Numbered from the stretch's first letter, positions 26,225 through 35,871 are shown. The stretch is 64,000 nucleotides of DNA from Flavobacterium noncentrifugens (GCF_900100375.1 NZ_FNEZ01000003.1:220183-284182); one strand, 5' to 3'. Numbers and translations are program-made. Notes: generated by a model not told the origin, from the sequence alone.

Positions 26225-26893
26225 TTATTTTTTTAAACTTTTGATGATGTCGATGCATTCGCGGGTCAGACTTTCAATTTTTGAGAAATCGAAATTTCCG
26301 TCTGCATCTGCTTTGATCAATTTTGAACCGATCCCAACGCAGCTTGCGCCTGCATCGAACCAGCTTTTGAGGCTTTCTGCTGTTGGCGAAACACCGCCGG
26401 TAGGCATAATCGTTGTCCACGGTTGCGGTCCTTTGATGCCTTCGATAAACTTTGGCCCATAAATATCTCCGGGAAAAAGCTTAATGATCTCGCAGCCCAG
26501 TTCTTCGGCTTTTGCAATTTCTAAAAGTGATCCGCAACCTGGCGACCACAATACTTTTCGTCTGTTGCAAACGATTGCAATGTCTTCGCGCAATACCGGA
26601 GTCACTATGAAATTTGCACCGAGCAACATGTACAAAGAAGCTGCCGCTGCATCGGTTACAGAGCCGACGCCGAGAATCATTCCTGGCAATTCGGCAATTG
26701 CATATTTGTTCAATTCGGCAAAAACTTCATGGGCAAAATCGCCGCGGCTGGTAAATTCGAGCAGCCGTGCGCCGCCGTCATAAACAGCTTTCAATAGCTT
26801 TTTAGCAACTTCGGCGTCTTTGTGGTAAAACATCGGCACCAAGCCTGTTTCCTTCATGACCGTTGCGACTTCTATTCTTGTAAATTGTGCCAT
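26225..26893 (-). CDS. kdgA: 2-keto-3-deoxy-6-phosphogluconate (KDPG) aldolase
   Basis: The start at 26893 (MAQFTRIEVATVM) gives 222 residues; a longer frame to 26950 would begin inside the linker to kdgK. The TIM-barrel class I aldolase has Glu46 and Arg50 in LLEFTSRG, and the Schiff-base lysine K138 in EIIKLFPGD, followed by the MPTGGV phosphate-binding loop. It splits KDPG into pyruvate and glyceraldehyde-3-phosphate, the last step of alginate monomer breakdown. The 10-nt gap to kdgK indicates one operon. Confidence 0.93.
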   Translation of the reverse strand: MAQFTRIEVATVMKETGLVPMFYHKDAEVAKKLLKAVYDGGARLLEFTSRGDFAHEVFAELNKYAIAELPGMILGVGSVTDAAAASLYMLLGANFIVTPVLREDIAIVCNRRKVLWSPGCGSLLEIAKAEELGCEIIKLFPGDIYGPKFIEGIKGPQPWTTIMPTGGVSPTAESLKSWFDAGASCVGIGSKLIKADADGNFDFSKIESLTRECIDIIKSLKK

Positions 26894-26903
26894 TTTATGT
26901 TTT

Positions 26904-27926
26904 TTATCGGGATACTTTTCCTGAAAAATCACCCGAAAGCAATTTTTCAACTTCTTCTTTTGTCACCAAATTGTAATCGCCTTCAATCGTATGTTTTAAG
27001 CAACAAGCTGCAACTGCAAAGTTTAACGCACGTTGTTTGTCAAACAGCTCTTCTGAAAATCCGTAAATGAGTCCGCCCATAAAAGCGTCGCCGCTTCCTA
27101 CACGATCGACTACCGGCGTAACTTCCTGAACTGCTGCGTTGTATATTTTTTGTCTGTCGTATAAAACACCGCCAATCCTTTGATGAGACGCGCTGACGGA
27201 ATATCTTAAAGTCGTTGCTGCCGTTTTTAAATTCGGGCAAAGTTCAAAAATCTTGTCGTATAATTTCGGCAAAGACGCTTCGTCCTGATAATCCGGATTC
27301 GCTTTTTCAATGCCCAACATGAAATAAGCCGTATCGATATCGCCTAAAATCAGGTTGCTGTATTGCAGCATTTTCGGCATCACTTCATGTGGTTGCTTGC
27401 CATATTGCCACAGTTTTGAACGGTAATTTAAATCGGTTGAAATCGTTAATCCGAGTTCGTGTGCCATTTCAATAGCTTCTAAGCAAGCTTCAGCTGCGCT
27501 TTCAGAAAGTGCCGGTGTGATACCGCTCCAGTGAAACCAATCGGCATCTTTGAAGATTTCCCTCCAATTGATCGTTCCTTTTTGGATCGTTGCCATCGCG
27601 CTGTTGGCACGGTCGTAAATGACATTACTGGCACGTGTGCTGGCTCCGGTTTCGAGGAAATACAATCCGAGGCGATCGCCACCTAAAACTATATTTTCCG
27701 ATTTGACATGTAGCTTTCGCATTTCCTTGATCGCCGAATGCCCGAGTTCGTTGTCGGGCAATCTGGTGATAAATTCGGCGTCGAGGCCATAATTCGCAAG
27801 CGAAACAGCTACGTTAAATTCGCCACCTCCATAGGTTGCTTTATAAGACTCGGCCTGGGAAAACCTCAGAAAACTCTGGGTGGACAAGCGGAGTAAAATT
27901 TCACCAAAAGTGACTACTTTTTTCAT
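26904..27926 (-). CDS. kdgK: 2-keto-3-deoxygluconate kinase (PfkB family)
   Basis: The start at 27926 (MKKVVTFGEILLRLS) gives 340 residues. PfkB features are the N-terminal GE-LLRLS with the GGGEFNVAVSLANYG substrate loop, and the C-terminal DRVGSGDAFMGGLIYGF with the catalytic Asp and the anion hole. KDG kinases phosphorylate 2-keto-3-deoxygluconate to KDPG. The position between a DEH reductase (19-nt gap) and the KDPG aldolase supports this substrate. Confidence 0.93.
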   Translation of the reverse strand: MKKVVTFGEILLRLSTQSFLRFSQAESYKATYGGGEFNVAVSLANYGLDAEFITRLPDNELGHSAIKEMRKLHVKSENIVLGGDRLGLYFLETGASTRASNVIYDRANSAMATIQKGTINWREIFKDADWFHWSGITPALSESAAEACLEAIEMAHELGLTISTDLNYRSKLWQYGKQPHEVMPKMLQYSNLILGDIDTAYFMLGIEKANPDYQDEASLPKLYDKIFELCPNLKTAATTLRYSVSASHQRIGGVLYDRQKIYNAAVQEVTPVVDRVGSGDAFMGGLIYGFSEELFDKQRALNFAVAACCLKHTIEGDYNLVTKEEVEKLLSGDFSGKVSR

Positions 27927-27945
27927 TTTATTTCTGTTTGGATAA

Positions 27946-28701
27946 TTAGCTGAATGCCAATCCACCGTTGATATCGATATTATTTCCGGTTAAGAATGAC
28001 GCTGCATCTGAGACCAGATAAGCCACCACATCTGCTACTTCTTCTGCTTTTCCTTCTCTGCGCAAAGCAGTTCCGGCAGCTACGTTTACACGCACTTGGT
28101 CTTTGGTAAAATCATCGTGGAAACGCGTGGCGATCATTCCTGGATTCAATGCATTGACGCGAATGCCCTGTGGGCCGAATTCTTTTGCTAGTGATCTGGT
28201 GTATGTCATCACCGCACCTTTTGAAGCCGCATACATTGATGCGCCAGGGCCGCCGCCGTCTCTTGCTGCCTGTGAAGCAAAATTCACGATTGAAGATCCT
28301 GAAACCAGGTAAGGTTTGAATGCTTGCGTTACTAAGAACACCGATTTAAAATTGACATTCATCAGTAAATCATAAAAATTTTCGTCCATTTCTTCGATGG
28401 TTTTGCGGGCGAAAAGTCCGCCGGCAACATTAACGAGAATGTCAACCTGTTTTCCGAAAGCTTCTGTCGTTTGGGCAACCATCACATCGATATCGGCTTT
28501 TTTAGTCACATCTGCGTAAGCGGCAATCGCTTCTCCACCTGCATTTTTTATCTGGGAAACCGTTTCATTGGCATCGTCAACATTGTCAAAATAGTTCACC
28601 ACGACCTTTGCGCCTTCCGACGCCAGTTTGATTGATACGGCACGGCCAATATCACGCGATCCACCAGTTACAACTGCTACTTTTCCTTTTAACTTGCTCA
28701 T
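27946..28701 (-). CDS. Short-chain dehydrogenase, probable DEH reductase
   Basis: This 251-residue classical SDR has the TGGSRDIG dinucleotide loop (residues 12-19), NVAGG at 91-95, and the catalytic S143, Y157 and K161 in MYAASKG. The loop has Asp where most relatives have Gly (SRGIG), and Asn36-Tyr-Phe-Asp after the second strand leaves the NADH/NADPH choice open. In alginate loci this enzyme reduces 4-deoxy-L-erythro-5-hexoseulose uronate (DEH) to 2-keto-3-deoxygluconate, feeding the kinase next door. A gluconate or oxoacyl reductase role is less likely here. Confidence 0.88.
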   Translation of the reverse strand: MSKLKGKVAVVTGGSRDIGRAVSIKLASEGAKVVVNYFDNVDDANETVSQIKNAGGEAIAAYADVTKKADIDVMVAQTTEAFGKQVDILVNVAGGLFARKTIEEMDENFYDLLMNVNFKSVFLVTQAFKPYLVSGSSIVNFASQAARDGGGPGASMYAASKGAVMTYTRSLAKEFGPQGIRVNALNPGMIATRFHDDFTKDQVRVNVAAGTALRREGKAEEVADVVAYLVSDAASFLTGNNIDINGGLAFS

Positions 28702-28733
28702 TTTTTTATTGTATTTGAAATTATGTGTGTTAT

Positions 28734-30008
28734 TTAAAATTTGTGTTCTACCGGTTCAATTTTTTTGATAAAAAACAGGATAGAAAGTATGGCCAGCGGC
28801 GCTAATATGGCGATGATGATGAATGCTGGCGTGTAAGAAACTTTTGTAATTTGCGGAATCAGCCAGTTGATAATGATGACAGAAAATGCTCCGATCGTTC
28901 CTGCAAAACCGGCTAATGTTCCTACTGAAGGGCCTTTGAATAAATCGCTTGAAAGCGTTTGTAAATTTCCGATGGCGAACTGGAATCCGAAAAGTACAAT
29001 CCCAACGATGTAGATGAAACTCATTGAAGTATCGACGAGGAAAATGATGGCTAAAAGTCCAATGAAAATCAGTGCGCAGCCAATTCCAATGGTGATTTTT
29101 CTCGCCGCATCAACCGATTTCGTTTCCATTAATTTGCCGCAATACCAGCCACCGACAAGGCTTCCGGCCATTCCGCCTAAATAAGAAATCCAGATCGTAG
29201 AACCGATTTCGGCAATGCTGAAACCGAATTTGGAATGCAAATACAAAGGCATCCAGCCTACGAAAAGCCACCAGATTGGTTCTATAAAAAAACTTCCTAC
29301 GATAACGCCCCAGGATTCACGGTGCTTTAAAATCTGTAAAACACTCAATCCTTTTTCTTTTTCGTTTGATTTTTTGGCGTTGTCTACTTTGCTGCTGGCA
29401 ACGATTAAATTCAATTCTTCTTCAGTAATCCACGGATGTTTTTCGGGTGTTGCTTTGTTGATGATCAGCCACGGAATCACCCATAAAATTCCGACTACTC
29501 CTATGATAATGTAAGTCGATCTCCAGCCGTAATGCCCGAATAAAAAGGCTATTAAAACCGGTGCGATGACGCTTCCTAAAGAGGCTCCGGCATTGAAAAT
29601 TCCCTGTGCCATCGCGCGTTGCTGGATCGGGAACCACTCGCCATTACTTTTTACTGCGCCCGGCCAGTTTCCGGCTTCACCCAATCCGAGAATCCCGCGA
29701 AATAATGTCATTGAAAACAAGCCTCGGGCTACTGCATGAAAAGCTGAAGCCAATGACCATACGACAATCGAAACGGTAAAACCCAATCGCGTTCCGATGA
29801 TGTCGTATAATTTTCCTGATAGAAATTTTCCGGCTGCATACGTGATCATGAACACATTGAGCATCACGGCATAATCGGATTCGTCCATGCCGAGGTCTTT
29901 CCCCATTTGCGGCCACATGATCCCGAGTGCCGAACGATCGATGTAATTAATGACCGTTGCGAAGCATATCAGTGTGATGATCCACCATCTTAATCCTTTT
30001 ATTTTCAT
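28734..30008 (-). CDS. MFS transporter, hexuronate/ACS type, probable DEH importer
   Basis: This 424-residue protein has 12 hydrophobic helices. It carries the ACS-family signature LGEAGNWPGAVKSNGEWFP after helix 4 and a start (WWIITLICFATVINYIDRSALG) like ExuT-type hexuronate permeases. It would carry unsaturated monouronate or DEH across the inner membrane. It is the first gene of the MFS-SDR-kdgK-kdgA string, with a 32-nt gap to the SDR gene. Confidence 0.9.
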   Translation of the reverse strand: MKIKGLRWWIITLICFATVINYIDRSALGIMWPQMGKDLGMDESDYAVMLNVFMITYAAGKFLSGKLYDIIGTRLGFTVSIVVWSLASAFHAVARGLFSMTLFRGILGLGEAGNWPGAVKSNGEWFPIQQRAMAQGIFNAGASLGSVIAPVLIAFLFGHYGWRSTYIIIGVVGILWVIPWLIINKATPEKHPWITEEELNLIVASSKVDNAKKSNEKEKGLSVLQILKHRESWGVIVGSFFIEPIWWLFVGWMPLYLHSKFGFSIAEIGSTIWISYLGGMAGSLVGGWYCGKLMETKSVDAARKITIGIGCALIFIGLLAIIFLVDTSMSFIYIVGIVLFGFQFAIGNLQTLSSDLFKGPSVGTLAGFAGTIGAFSVIIINWLIPQITKVSYTPAFIIIAILAPLAILSILFFIKKIEPVEHKF

Positions 30009-30150
30009 GGTTTAAATTTTGGCTTATCTGAATAAAAAAAGCAAAAAAATCCTGTACCCTGTGTTTTTTAACAAGGTGAAATTGGTATTTTAACTAAAGA
30101 AAAGCAATTGTTTTGTATCGATTAGTTATTGAATTTAACCGATCTTTTTA

Positions 30151-30161
30151 TGGTACAACCA
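30151..30161 (-). promoter_or_regulatory. Weak operator-like site between gntR and the MFS gene
   Basis: TGGTACAACCA is an imperfect inverted repeat resembling the TTGG-AACC operators of this locus. It lacks the AACCAG core and the 10-nt register to a -7 box, so it may be chance. Confidence 0.2.
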
Positions 30162-30163
30162 AC

Positions 30164-30871
30164 TTAAATGTTGTAACAATATTCATATAATAGTTTGAAA
30201 TGCTCTTTCATTTTTTGTTTTGCAAGCTGCGTGTCCTGCGCGATGATCGCTTCGTAGATCTCCGTATGTTCTTTAATGATGGCCAAACCGTCGTTTTCCT
30301 TTTTATCGCACACGTGGTACTTTTCAAAATTGGTCAAGATTTCTGGCGTAATGATCAGCATCAGGTTGTTCATCGTCGTGTTTCCGCTGGCTTTAGCAAT
30401 GGCGAGGTGAAACAATAAATCTTCCTGCATCGCGTCTTCTCCTGTCAATATTTTCTGGATGAAAGCGTTTAATGCTTTTTTGATCTGCTGCAAATCATTG
30501 TCGGTTCTGCGTTTTGCTGCAAGTCGGACGGTTTTGAGTTCGAGTAAAATCCTGGTTTCTACCAATGATTTAAAGTCGGAACCCTTCAATTCGAGAATGT
30601 CATCAATGATTCCGTTCATTGCAATGACTCCGATGTCTGCAACGAAAGTGCCGCTTTGAGGAATCGATTTTAAGATGCCGTAGAATTCCAGTTTTTGAAT
30701 CGCTTCGCGTACGCTGCTTCGGCTGACTTCAAACTTTTCAGACAGCATGCGCTCAGACGGCAGTTTGTCATTTGGCTCCAAATTTTTGAAATTGATGTAA
30801 TCCCTGATTTTTGAAATGATCCCATTCACCACTTCCTCATTGTCTTTTTTAGTCAGTACCTCTAAATTCAT
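30164..30871 (-). CDS. GntR/FadR-type transcriptional regulator of the alginate locus
   Basis: This 235-residue protein has a winged HTH at about 25-80 (KLPSERMLSEKFEVSRSSVREAIQKLE, the GntR signature) and an FCD helical ligand domain at about 95-225. The FCD domain has Asp/His metal-type residues (HLAIAKASGN, KEHTEIYEAI). FCD regulators of uronate pathways (UxuR, ExuR) bind TTGGTATACCAA-like palindromes. A closely similar site, TTGGTTAACCAG, lies 24 nt before this gene's own start, which suggests autoregulation. The inducer is probably DEH or KDG (inference). Confidence 0.9.
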   Translation of the reverse strand: MNLEVLTKKDNEEVVNGIISKIRDYINFKNLEPNDKLPSERMLSEKFEVSRSSVREAIQKLEFYGILKSIPQSGTFVADIGVIAMNGIIDDILELKGSDFKSLVETRILLELKTVRLAAKRRTDNDLQQIKKALNAFIQKILTGEDAMQEDLLFHLAIAKASGNTTMNNLMLIITPEILTNFEKYHVCDKKENDGLAIIKEHTEIYEAIIAQDTQLAKQKMKEHFKLLYEYCYNI

Positions 30872-30894
30872 TGCTGTAAATTTAAATTCAAAAT

Positions 30895-30911
30895 TTGGTT
30901 AACCAGATTGG
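30895..30911 (-). promoter_or_regulatory. Operator site A (TTGGTTAACCAG) before the GntR gene
   Basis: TTGGTTAACCAG (30895-30906) contains the perfect palindrome TGGTTAACCA and is followed by ATTGG. It sits 10 nt from the -7 box at 30917, the same distance as in sites B and C. It lies just downstream of the predicted transcription start, a position suited to repression. Confidence 0.65.
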
Positions 30912-30916
30912 TTTGA

Positions 30917-30924
30917 CAAAAATA
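30917..30924 (-). promoter_or_regulatory. -7 promoter box of the GntR gene
   Basis: Minus-strand TATTTTTG matches TAnnTTTG. It is 46 nt upstream of the start codon. No clear -33 TTG. Confidence 0.5.
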
Positions 30925-30985
30925 GGAAAAAATAGCTTTCATTATAAAATAACTGTTCCCACATTGATGCAATAAAAAATATATT

Positions 30986-31023
30986 AAAATGCCGACTGTA
31001 ATCTAAGTCACAGCCAGCATTTT
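30986..31023 (-). terminator. Terminator after susD
   Basis: On the minus strand AAAATGCTGGCTGT pairs over 14 bp (two G-U pairs) with ACAGTCGGCATTTT across a 10-nt loop, followed by a T-rich stretch. It separates susCD from the regulator gene, which has its own promoter. Confidence 0.75.
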
Positions 31024-31025
31024 TA

Positions 31026-32375
31026 TTAATTGTATAATGGATTCTGTACCAGGATTCCGCTGCTGACGTTGATCTGCGTTTGCGGAATTGGCAACAATAA
31101 ATCTTTCGGTGCCTGAAAAGTCACTGAATAAGCAGACAATACCGTTTCTGCCTGTCCGAAACGGATCAAGTCATACAAACGTTGGTTTTCATAAGCCAGC
31201 TCTGCCCTTCTTTGGTTCAGCAATTGTGTTTTTGTAATTTCAGTACTCGTCACTGGAGCAACAAATGCGCGGTTGCGGACTTTATCATAATAAAAGATCG
31301 CTTGTGCATCGGTTGTCGAATTGGCTGTTCCCATGACCGCTTCGGTGTACATCAGATAAATATCGGCAAGGCGCAACACGATCCAGTCGTTTCCTGACAA
31401 ACGCGGTGCGGCAGCTGTGTTGACCCATTTCCCGTTTTGTGCTGGTGTGGTCTGGTTGATGTTTGTCAATCTTCTTGTATCCAATGGATCGGCGTTCATA
31501 AATGTTGCAAAATTTGGCGTTACATAATTCAGTCCGCCAGCAACGGTCATATTGTAGGAGAAATCTTCGCTTTCCGTAGAACTGTCTGCGGTGTATGGAA
31601 TTGCAAATAAAATTTCATTGTTTTTCTCCACATAAAAGACATCACGATAATTGGCGCTGAGGCTGTATCCTGTATCGCCTACCAATGCTGTCAGCAGCGG
31701 CAAAGCATCGCTGTATCGATGCTGTGTCATGTATACTTTTGCCAGAATTCCCTGAGCGGCTTGTTTGGAAGCGCGCCCAAAAGTTGTAGCTGATTTTAAC
31801 GGCAGATTTTCAATTGCTTCTTTAAGATCGCTTTCAATCAATGCATAAGCGGCGGCGGCCGGGCTTTTTGCAAAATAACTTTTATCTCCAATTCCGATAA
31901 CTTTATCGATAACCGGGATATCCCCGAAAGCGCGAACCAGATTGAAATGCGACAAAGCCCTTGCGAATTTCGCTTCTCCGATATAGTTCAACTTTTTGGC
32001 TTGGTCAGCCATCACATCGATATTTTTCAATACGACATTGGCACGGTAAATAACATTGTAGTTCGCACTCCAATAGTCGTTTACAACCGAATTTGTTGGC
32101 TGGACTTCAAACGTTTCCAATTGCTTGAATTCGCCTTCACCCAAATTTGATTTGGCATTGTCAGAACGCATTTCGGTTAATGTAAATTCCCGCAACGGCA
32201 CAGCCTGCAGTCCGTCATAAATTGCGATCACTGCACCAAGAATATCAGAATCGTTGTTGAAAAACTGTTCTTCTGAGATGGACGAAATCGGAACCAATTC
32301 TAAATCGTCTTTCCCGCAGGAAGAGGCAAATCCTGCCAGCAATAGTGCTAAAACTGTATATTTAATATTTCTCAT
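31026..32375 (-). CDS. SusD family outer-membrane glycan-binding lipoprotein
   Basis: The start at 32375 gives 449 residues with a lipoprotein signal: MRNIKYTVLALLLAGF then ASSC, with C20 as the lipidated residue. The TPR-rich N-terminal half (EAKFARALSHFNLVRAFGDIPV) and the C-terminal RagB/SusD domain (QRRAELAYENQRLYDLIRFG) are typical. SusD forms the lid of the SusC channel and binds the glycan at the cell surface, here presumably alginate oligomers. Its start is 10 nt after the susC stop. Confidence 0.93.
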   Translation of the reverse strand: MRNIKYTVLALLLAGFASSCGKDDLELVPISSISEEQFFNNDSDILGAVIAIYDGLQAVPLREFTLTEMRSDNAKSNLGEGEFKQLETFEVQPTNSVVNDYWSANYNVIYRANVVLKNIDVMADQAKKLNYIGEAKFARALSHFNLVRAFGDIPVIDKVIGIGDKSYFAKSPAAAAYALIESDLKEAIENLPLKSATTFGRASKQAAQGILAKVYMTQHRYSDALPLLTALVGDTGYSLSANYRDVFYVEKNNEILFAIPYTADSSTESEDFSYNMTVAGGLNYVTPNFATFMNADPLDTRRLTNINQTTPAQNGKWVNTAAAPRLSGNDWIVLRLADIYLMYTEAVMGTANSTTDAQAIFYYDKVRNRAFVAPVTSTEITKTQLLNQRRAELAYENQRLYDLIRFGQAETVLSAYSVTFQAPKDLLLPIPQTQINVSSGILVQNPLYN

Positions 32376-32385
32376 GTTCTTTATT

Positions 32386-35300
32386 TTAAAATTCAACATT
32401 TAAACCAAAAGAGATCGTTTTGTAAATTGGCGCTGCACCTCTTTGGTATCCGTAAGTCGTTGGCGTGGTTGGCAAGGAACCCGGCCCTGATGAAGGCATA
32501 ATTCCTTCGGGATTGTATCCATTGTAGTTTTTAGCCATGATGTAAACCAGGTTTTGAGCACCTGCATACAATCTTAATTTTGTGAGGCTCATTTTTTTAA
32601 CCAGTTCACCATCAAAAGTATACCCTAAGTTAATGTTTCTCAAGGCTACATAAGACGCATCCTGGATGTCATCTGTGGTAAAAATTCTTTCTTTAACAAG
32701 CGCTGCATCCGGGAACGACGGAATGTAATCTGCATTAGCATTGAATTCATTTTGCAGGTACTGAGAATCTACATTTCTGACTTCGGCACCGTGTGAACCC
32801 TGGACCATGAAACTGAAATCGATATTTTTATACCTGAAAGTATTGTTTAAACTCCATACCAAATCCGGGTTTGGATCTCCTAAAATTTGTCGGTCATTCG
32901 TATCGATCTTGCCATCGCCGTTGATGTCTTTCACATAAATATCCTGTGACTGCACGTTGATTGGATATAATGGATTTTTGATATATCCAGGCTCGATTTC
33001 GTGGGTGGCGACATATCCGTAAAATGAAGATATCGGATGTCCTTCAAGCGCGATCCATTCTGCCGGGCGTTTTGGGTCGATCACGCTGATCAATCCGCTT
33101 GCTCCTGCAAAATCAAGCAACGTATTTTTGTTGTGCGTAAATAATGCTGAAGTGGTCCAGGTGAAATTCTTGCTTTTGAAATTTGTAGAACGCAATTCCA
33201 ATTCAAATCCTTTGTTTTCCACTTTTCCGCTGTTTACCAATGCCGTGTTGAATCCGGTAACGGCAGGAATCGGAAGGTTTAATAGCAAATCTTCGCTTCT
33301 TCTGACATAATAATCGAATGAGATTCCGAGTACGCCTCCAAAAATGCTTGCATCCAACCCTAAGTCATATTCTACGAGTTTTTCCCAACCCAAATCCGGG
33401 TTTGAAATGTTGCTTACATTGTAACCGTTTGCCGTTCCTGTTAAGCCTGTGCTGATTGGATTGACCATGCCAAGGTGTGCATATTCCCCAATTCCAGAGT
33501 TGCTTCCTGTAGCACCGTAGCTCGCTCTTAATTTCAATTCCCTGACGAATTTGCTGTTTTCAAGGAATTTCTCGTTTGAAATTCTCCATCCAATCGATGC
33601 AGCCGGGAAATATCCAAATTTTTTATTCGGGCCAAATTTCGAGCTTCCATCTGCCCTGAAACTTACTGAAAACAAATACCTGTTGTCGTAAGCATAATTT
33701 ACCCTTGAAAGGTAAGAAACCAGCTTCTCATCTGTTTGTGTCATGCTTCCGCCGCCTGTACTTACGTTTGCTGCAGGAATGGTTGCAATGTAATCATTGG
33801 TATAACCTGTACCTCTTAAACTTACATATTCGGTATCCCAGTTTTCCATTGTGAAACCGGCAACTGCCGAAACGTTGTGTTTACCAAAATCATTGTTGTA
33901 GCTCAATAAACTTTCCGCAACGGTATGTCTTCTTTCAGTTGAATTGTAAGAAGATGAAGCATCACCGGCATAATTTAAAGTCGCTTTCGTACCCATTCTG
34001 TTCTCTTCTTTGATCATTCGGTAATCGCCTCCAAAAGACTGTTTGAAATTCAAATGATCCGTAAAGTTGATTTTGAAATAAGAGTTTCCGAAAATTTTCG
34101 TCTGCATGACTTCATTGTCGCTTTCCACAACGTAGGCGTATGGGTTTCCATCGCCGGTTACATTAATCGAAGTGGTTCCGGTTCCTGGTGTATCGGTTGT
34201 CAAATCATAATTTGTAAAGAATCGCTCTTCGGCATAATCCCCAATTTTTACATTCGGAAAAGTGACCGGATTTACAAACTGGATCGAATGCGCATCCAAA
34301 CGGATTGGCAACCACGAACTCTGGCGGATTGCGTTGATGTTTGAATTGGCAAAAACCCTTTGTTTCGTGTAAGAAGGATTCAGCATTACGCCAAACTCTA
34401 ATTTTTTGACTTTAGTATCTAAGTTTAAGCTGGCATTCAGTTTTTTGTAATTGTCGGTCAATTGCACGCCTTCGTCGTTGTTGTATCCTAAAGTAGAACG
34501 GAATTTTGTGTTTTCAGTTCCGCCGCTGATCGATAAACTGTGATCGGTGATCGTACCGCCGTCATACATTACTTCTTCCCAATTGGTATAAGTTCCCAAT
34601 CTTGCAATCATCGCCATCTGAGGCGTTAATTCGCCATTGTTGTTTTCACGAACATGTTGCGCCCATTTTTCAGGTGTTGATAAAATATTGGTCCTCGGCA
34701 CCGATTTGAAACCCATATAAGTATTGTATGAAAATTTCGTCGGGCCTTCTTTTCCTTTTTTGGTTGTGATCATGATAACGCCATTCGCACCACGCGATCC
34801 ATAGATCGAAGATGAAGACGCATCTTTTAAAACTTCAACCGATTCTACTGTGTTCATATCGATACTTCCGAGGAAATCGGCATCGTTGCCCACGGCCACT
34901 CCATCCAAAACGATGAGCGGACTTCCGGCAAATGAAATCGATCCTTGTCCACGCACTTTAATTGTTGGCGCGCCACCGGCTGTTGGATTGGTCTGTTGGA
35001 TATTGACACCCGCAACCTGTCCCATCAACGCATCATCGACACGTGAAACCGGGATCTGATCCAAATCTTTGTTGGTCACTTTAGAAATCGAACCAGTAAG
35101 GTTTCCTTTCTTTTGCGTTCCATAACCTACGACTACGACTTGCTCCAATTGGTTTGAGCCGTCTGCCAAAGTAATGTCTAGCGATTTCTGGTTTGTGATT
35201 TTTACTTCCTGGGTTGCGAAACCCATGTATGTAAATTGAAGCACATCGCCTGGGGTAACCGAAATGGCATAATTTCCGTCAAAATCGGTTTGCACACCAA

Positions 35301-35454
35301 CCTTCGAACTCGTCACCATGACATTCACTCCCGGCAGGGAGGCTTTGTCTGAACTTGAAATTACTTTACCTTTTAAGGTATAACTGCCTTGGGCAAATGC
35401 AGCAACATTAAACAGTAAAATAACAATCAATGAAAGTTTAATCTTAAAATTCAT
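32386..35454 (-). CDS. SusC/RagA family TonB-dependent receptor
   Basis: The start at 35454 (MNFKIKLSLIVILLFNVAAFAQ) gives 1022 residues. A carboxypeptidase-regulatory-like domain (about 26-110) comes first, then the plug domain starting VVVGYGTQKKGNLTGS. The plug contains the SusC signature segment SSSIYGSRGANGVIMITTKKG, and a 22-strand barrel ends in ISFGLNVEF. With SusD it imports glycan oligomers into the periplasm using TonB energy. A leader of about 130 nt precedes it, and operator site B lies over the predicted start of transcription. Confidence 0.94.
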   Translation of the reverse strand: MNFKIKLSLIVILLFNVAAFAQGSYTLKGKVISSSDKASLPGVNVMVTSSKVGVQTDFDGNYAISVTPGDVLQFTYMGFATQEVKITNQKSLDITLADGSNQLEQVVVVGYGTQKKGNLTGSISKVTNKDLDQIPVSRVDDALMGQVAGVNIQQTNPTAGGAPTIKVRGQGSISFAGSPLIVLDGVAVGNDADFLGSIDMNTVESVEVLKDASSSSIYGSRGANGVIMITTKKGKEGPTKFSYNTYMGFKSVPRTNILSTPEKWAQHVRENNNGELTPQMAMIARLGTYTNWEEVMYDGGTITDHSLSISGGTENTKFRSTLGYNNDEGVQLTDNYKKLNASLNLDTKVKKLEFGVMLNPSYTKQRVFANSNINAIRQSSWLPIRLDAHSIQFVNPVTFPNVKIGDYAEERFFTNYDLTTDTPGTGTTSINVTGDGNPYAYVVESDNEVMQTKIFGNSYFKINFTDHLNFKQSFGGDYRMIKEENRMGTKATLNYAGDASSSYNSTERRHTVAESLLSYNNDFGKHNVSAVAGFTMENWDTEYVSLRGTGYTNDYIATIPAANVSTGGGSMTQTDEKLVSYLSRVNYAYDNRYLFSVSFRADGSSKFGPNKKFGYFPAASIGWRISNEKFLENSKFVRELKLRASYGATGSNSGIGEYAHLGMVNPISTGLTGTANGYNVSNISNPDLGWEKLVEYDLGLDASIFGGVLGISFDYYVRRSEDLLLNLPIPAVTGFNTALVNSGKVENKGFELELRSTNFKSKNFTWTTSALFTHNKNTLLDFAGASGLISVIDPKRPAEWIALEGHPISSFYGYVATHEIEPGYIKNPLYPINVQSQDIYVKDINGDGKIDTNDRQILGDPNPDLVWSLNNTFRYKNIDFSFMVQGSHGAEVRNVDSQYLQNEFNANADYIPSFPDAALVKERIFTTDDIQDASYVALRNINLGYTFDGELVKKMSLTKLRLYAGAQNLVYIMAKNYNGYNPEGIMPSSGPGSLPTTPTTYGYQRGAAPIYKTISFGLNVEF

Positions 35455-35553
35455 AATTACATTGTTTAGTTTATAATGTTTGGTTTTTGTTGGTCTCAAA
35501 TTAAGATTTAATCTGAAGTGGTATTTTTTTTAAAATGTGTTTTGAAACATTTT

Positions 35554-35595
35554 ATTTGGTTTTCCAAATTGGATAACCAGTTTGGAAAACCAAAT
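35554..35595 (-). promoter_or_regulatory. Operator site B: 42-bp inverted repeat before susC
   Basis: Perfect 15-bp arms, ATTTGGTTTTCCAAA (35554-35568) and TTTGGAAAACCAAAT (35581-35595), flank the core TTGGATAACCAG (35569-35580). The core ends 10 nt before the -7 box at 35591, exactly as in sites A and C. The last five bases of the right arm are inside the -7 box. Confidence 0.75.
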
Positions 35596-35598
35596 ATA
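35591..35598 (-). promoter_or_regulatory. -7 promoter box of susC
   Basis: Minus-strand TATATTTG matches TAnnTTTG. It predicts a 5' leader of about 130 nt for susCD. Confidence 0.55.
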
Positions 35599-35825
35599 GT
35601 TTTCTTTTTAAAATAAAAAAGTTAAAATGAATTTTTTTTGCCGAAAAAACTATTGATGCTGTTTTTTTAAACTGATTTTTATCAGAATTCGATAGGAATA
35701 CAGAAATATTGTTTCATAATAACCAGAAAAAACGATTTCGTTAAAGACCTGTAATTGTTGGTATTTACAACGATATAGTTTGATTATCCCGATACCAAAT
35801 CATTACTGGAAAGGTTAAAATAAAA

Positions 35826-35871
35826 CGTTGGATCTTTCAAAACAAATTCTATTTGCTCAAAAGATCCAACG
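35826..35871 (-). terminator. Terminator after kdgF
   Basis: Perfect 12-bp arms CGTTGGATCTTT (35826-35837) and AAAGATCCAACG (35860-35871) enclose a 22-nt loop. Read leftward, the stem is followed by TTTTATTTT. It closes the PL17-kdgF unit. Confidence 0.8.
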
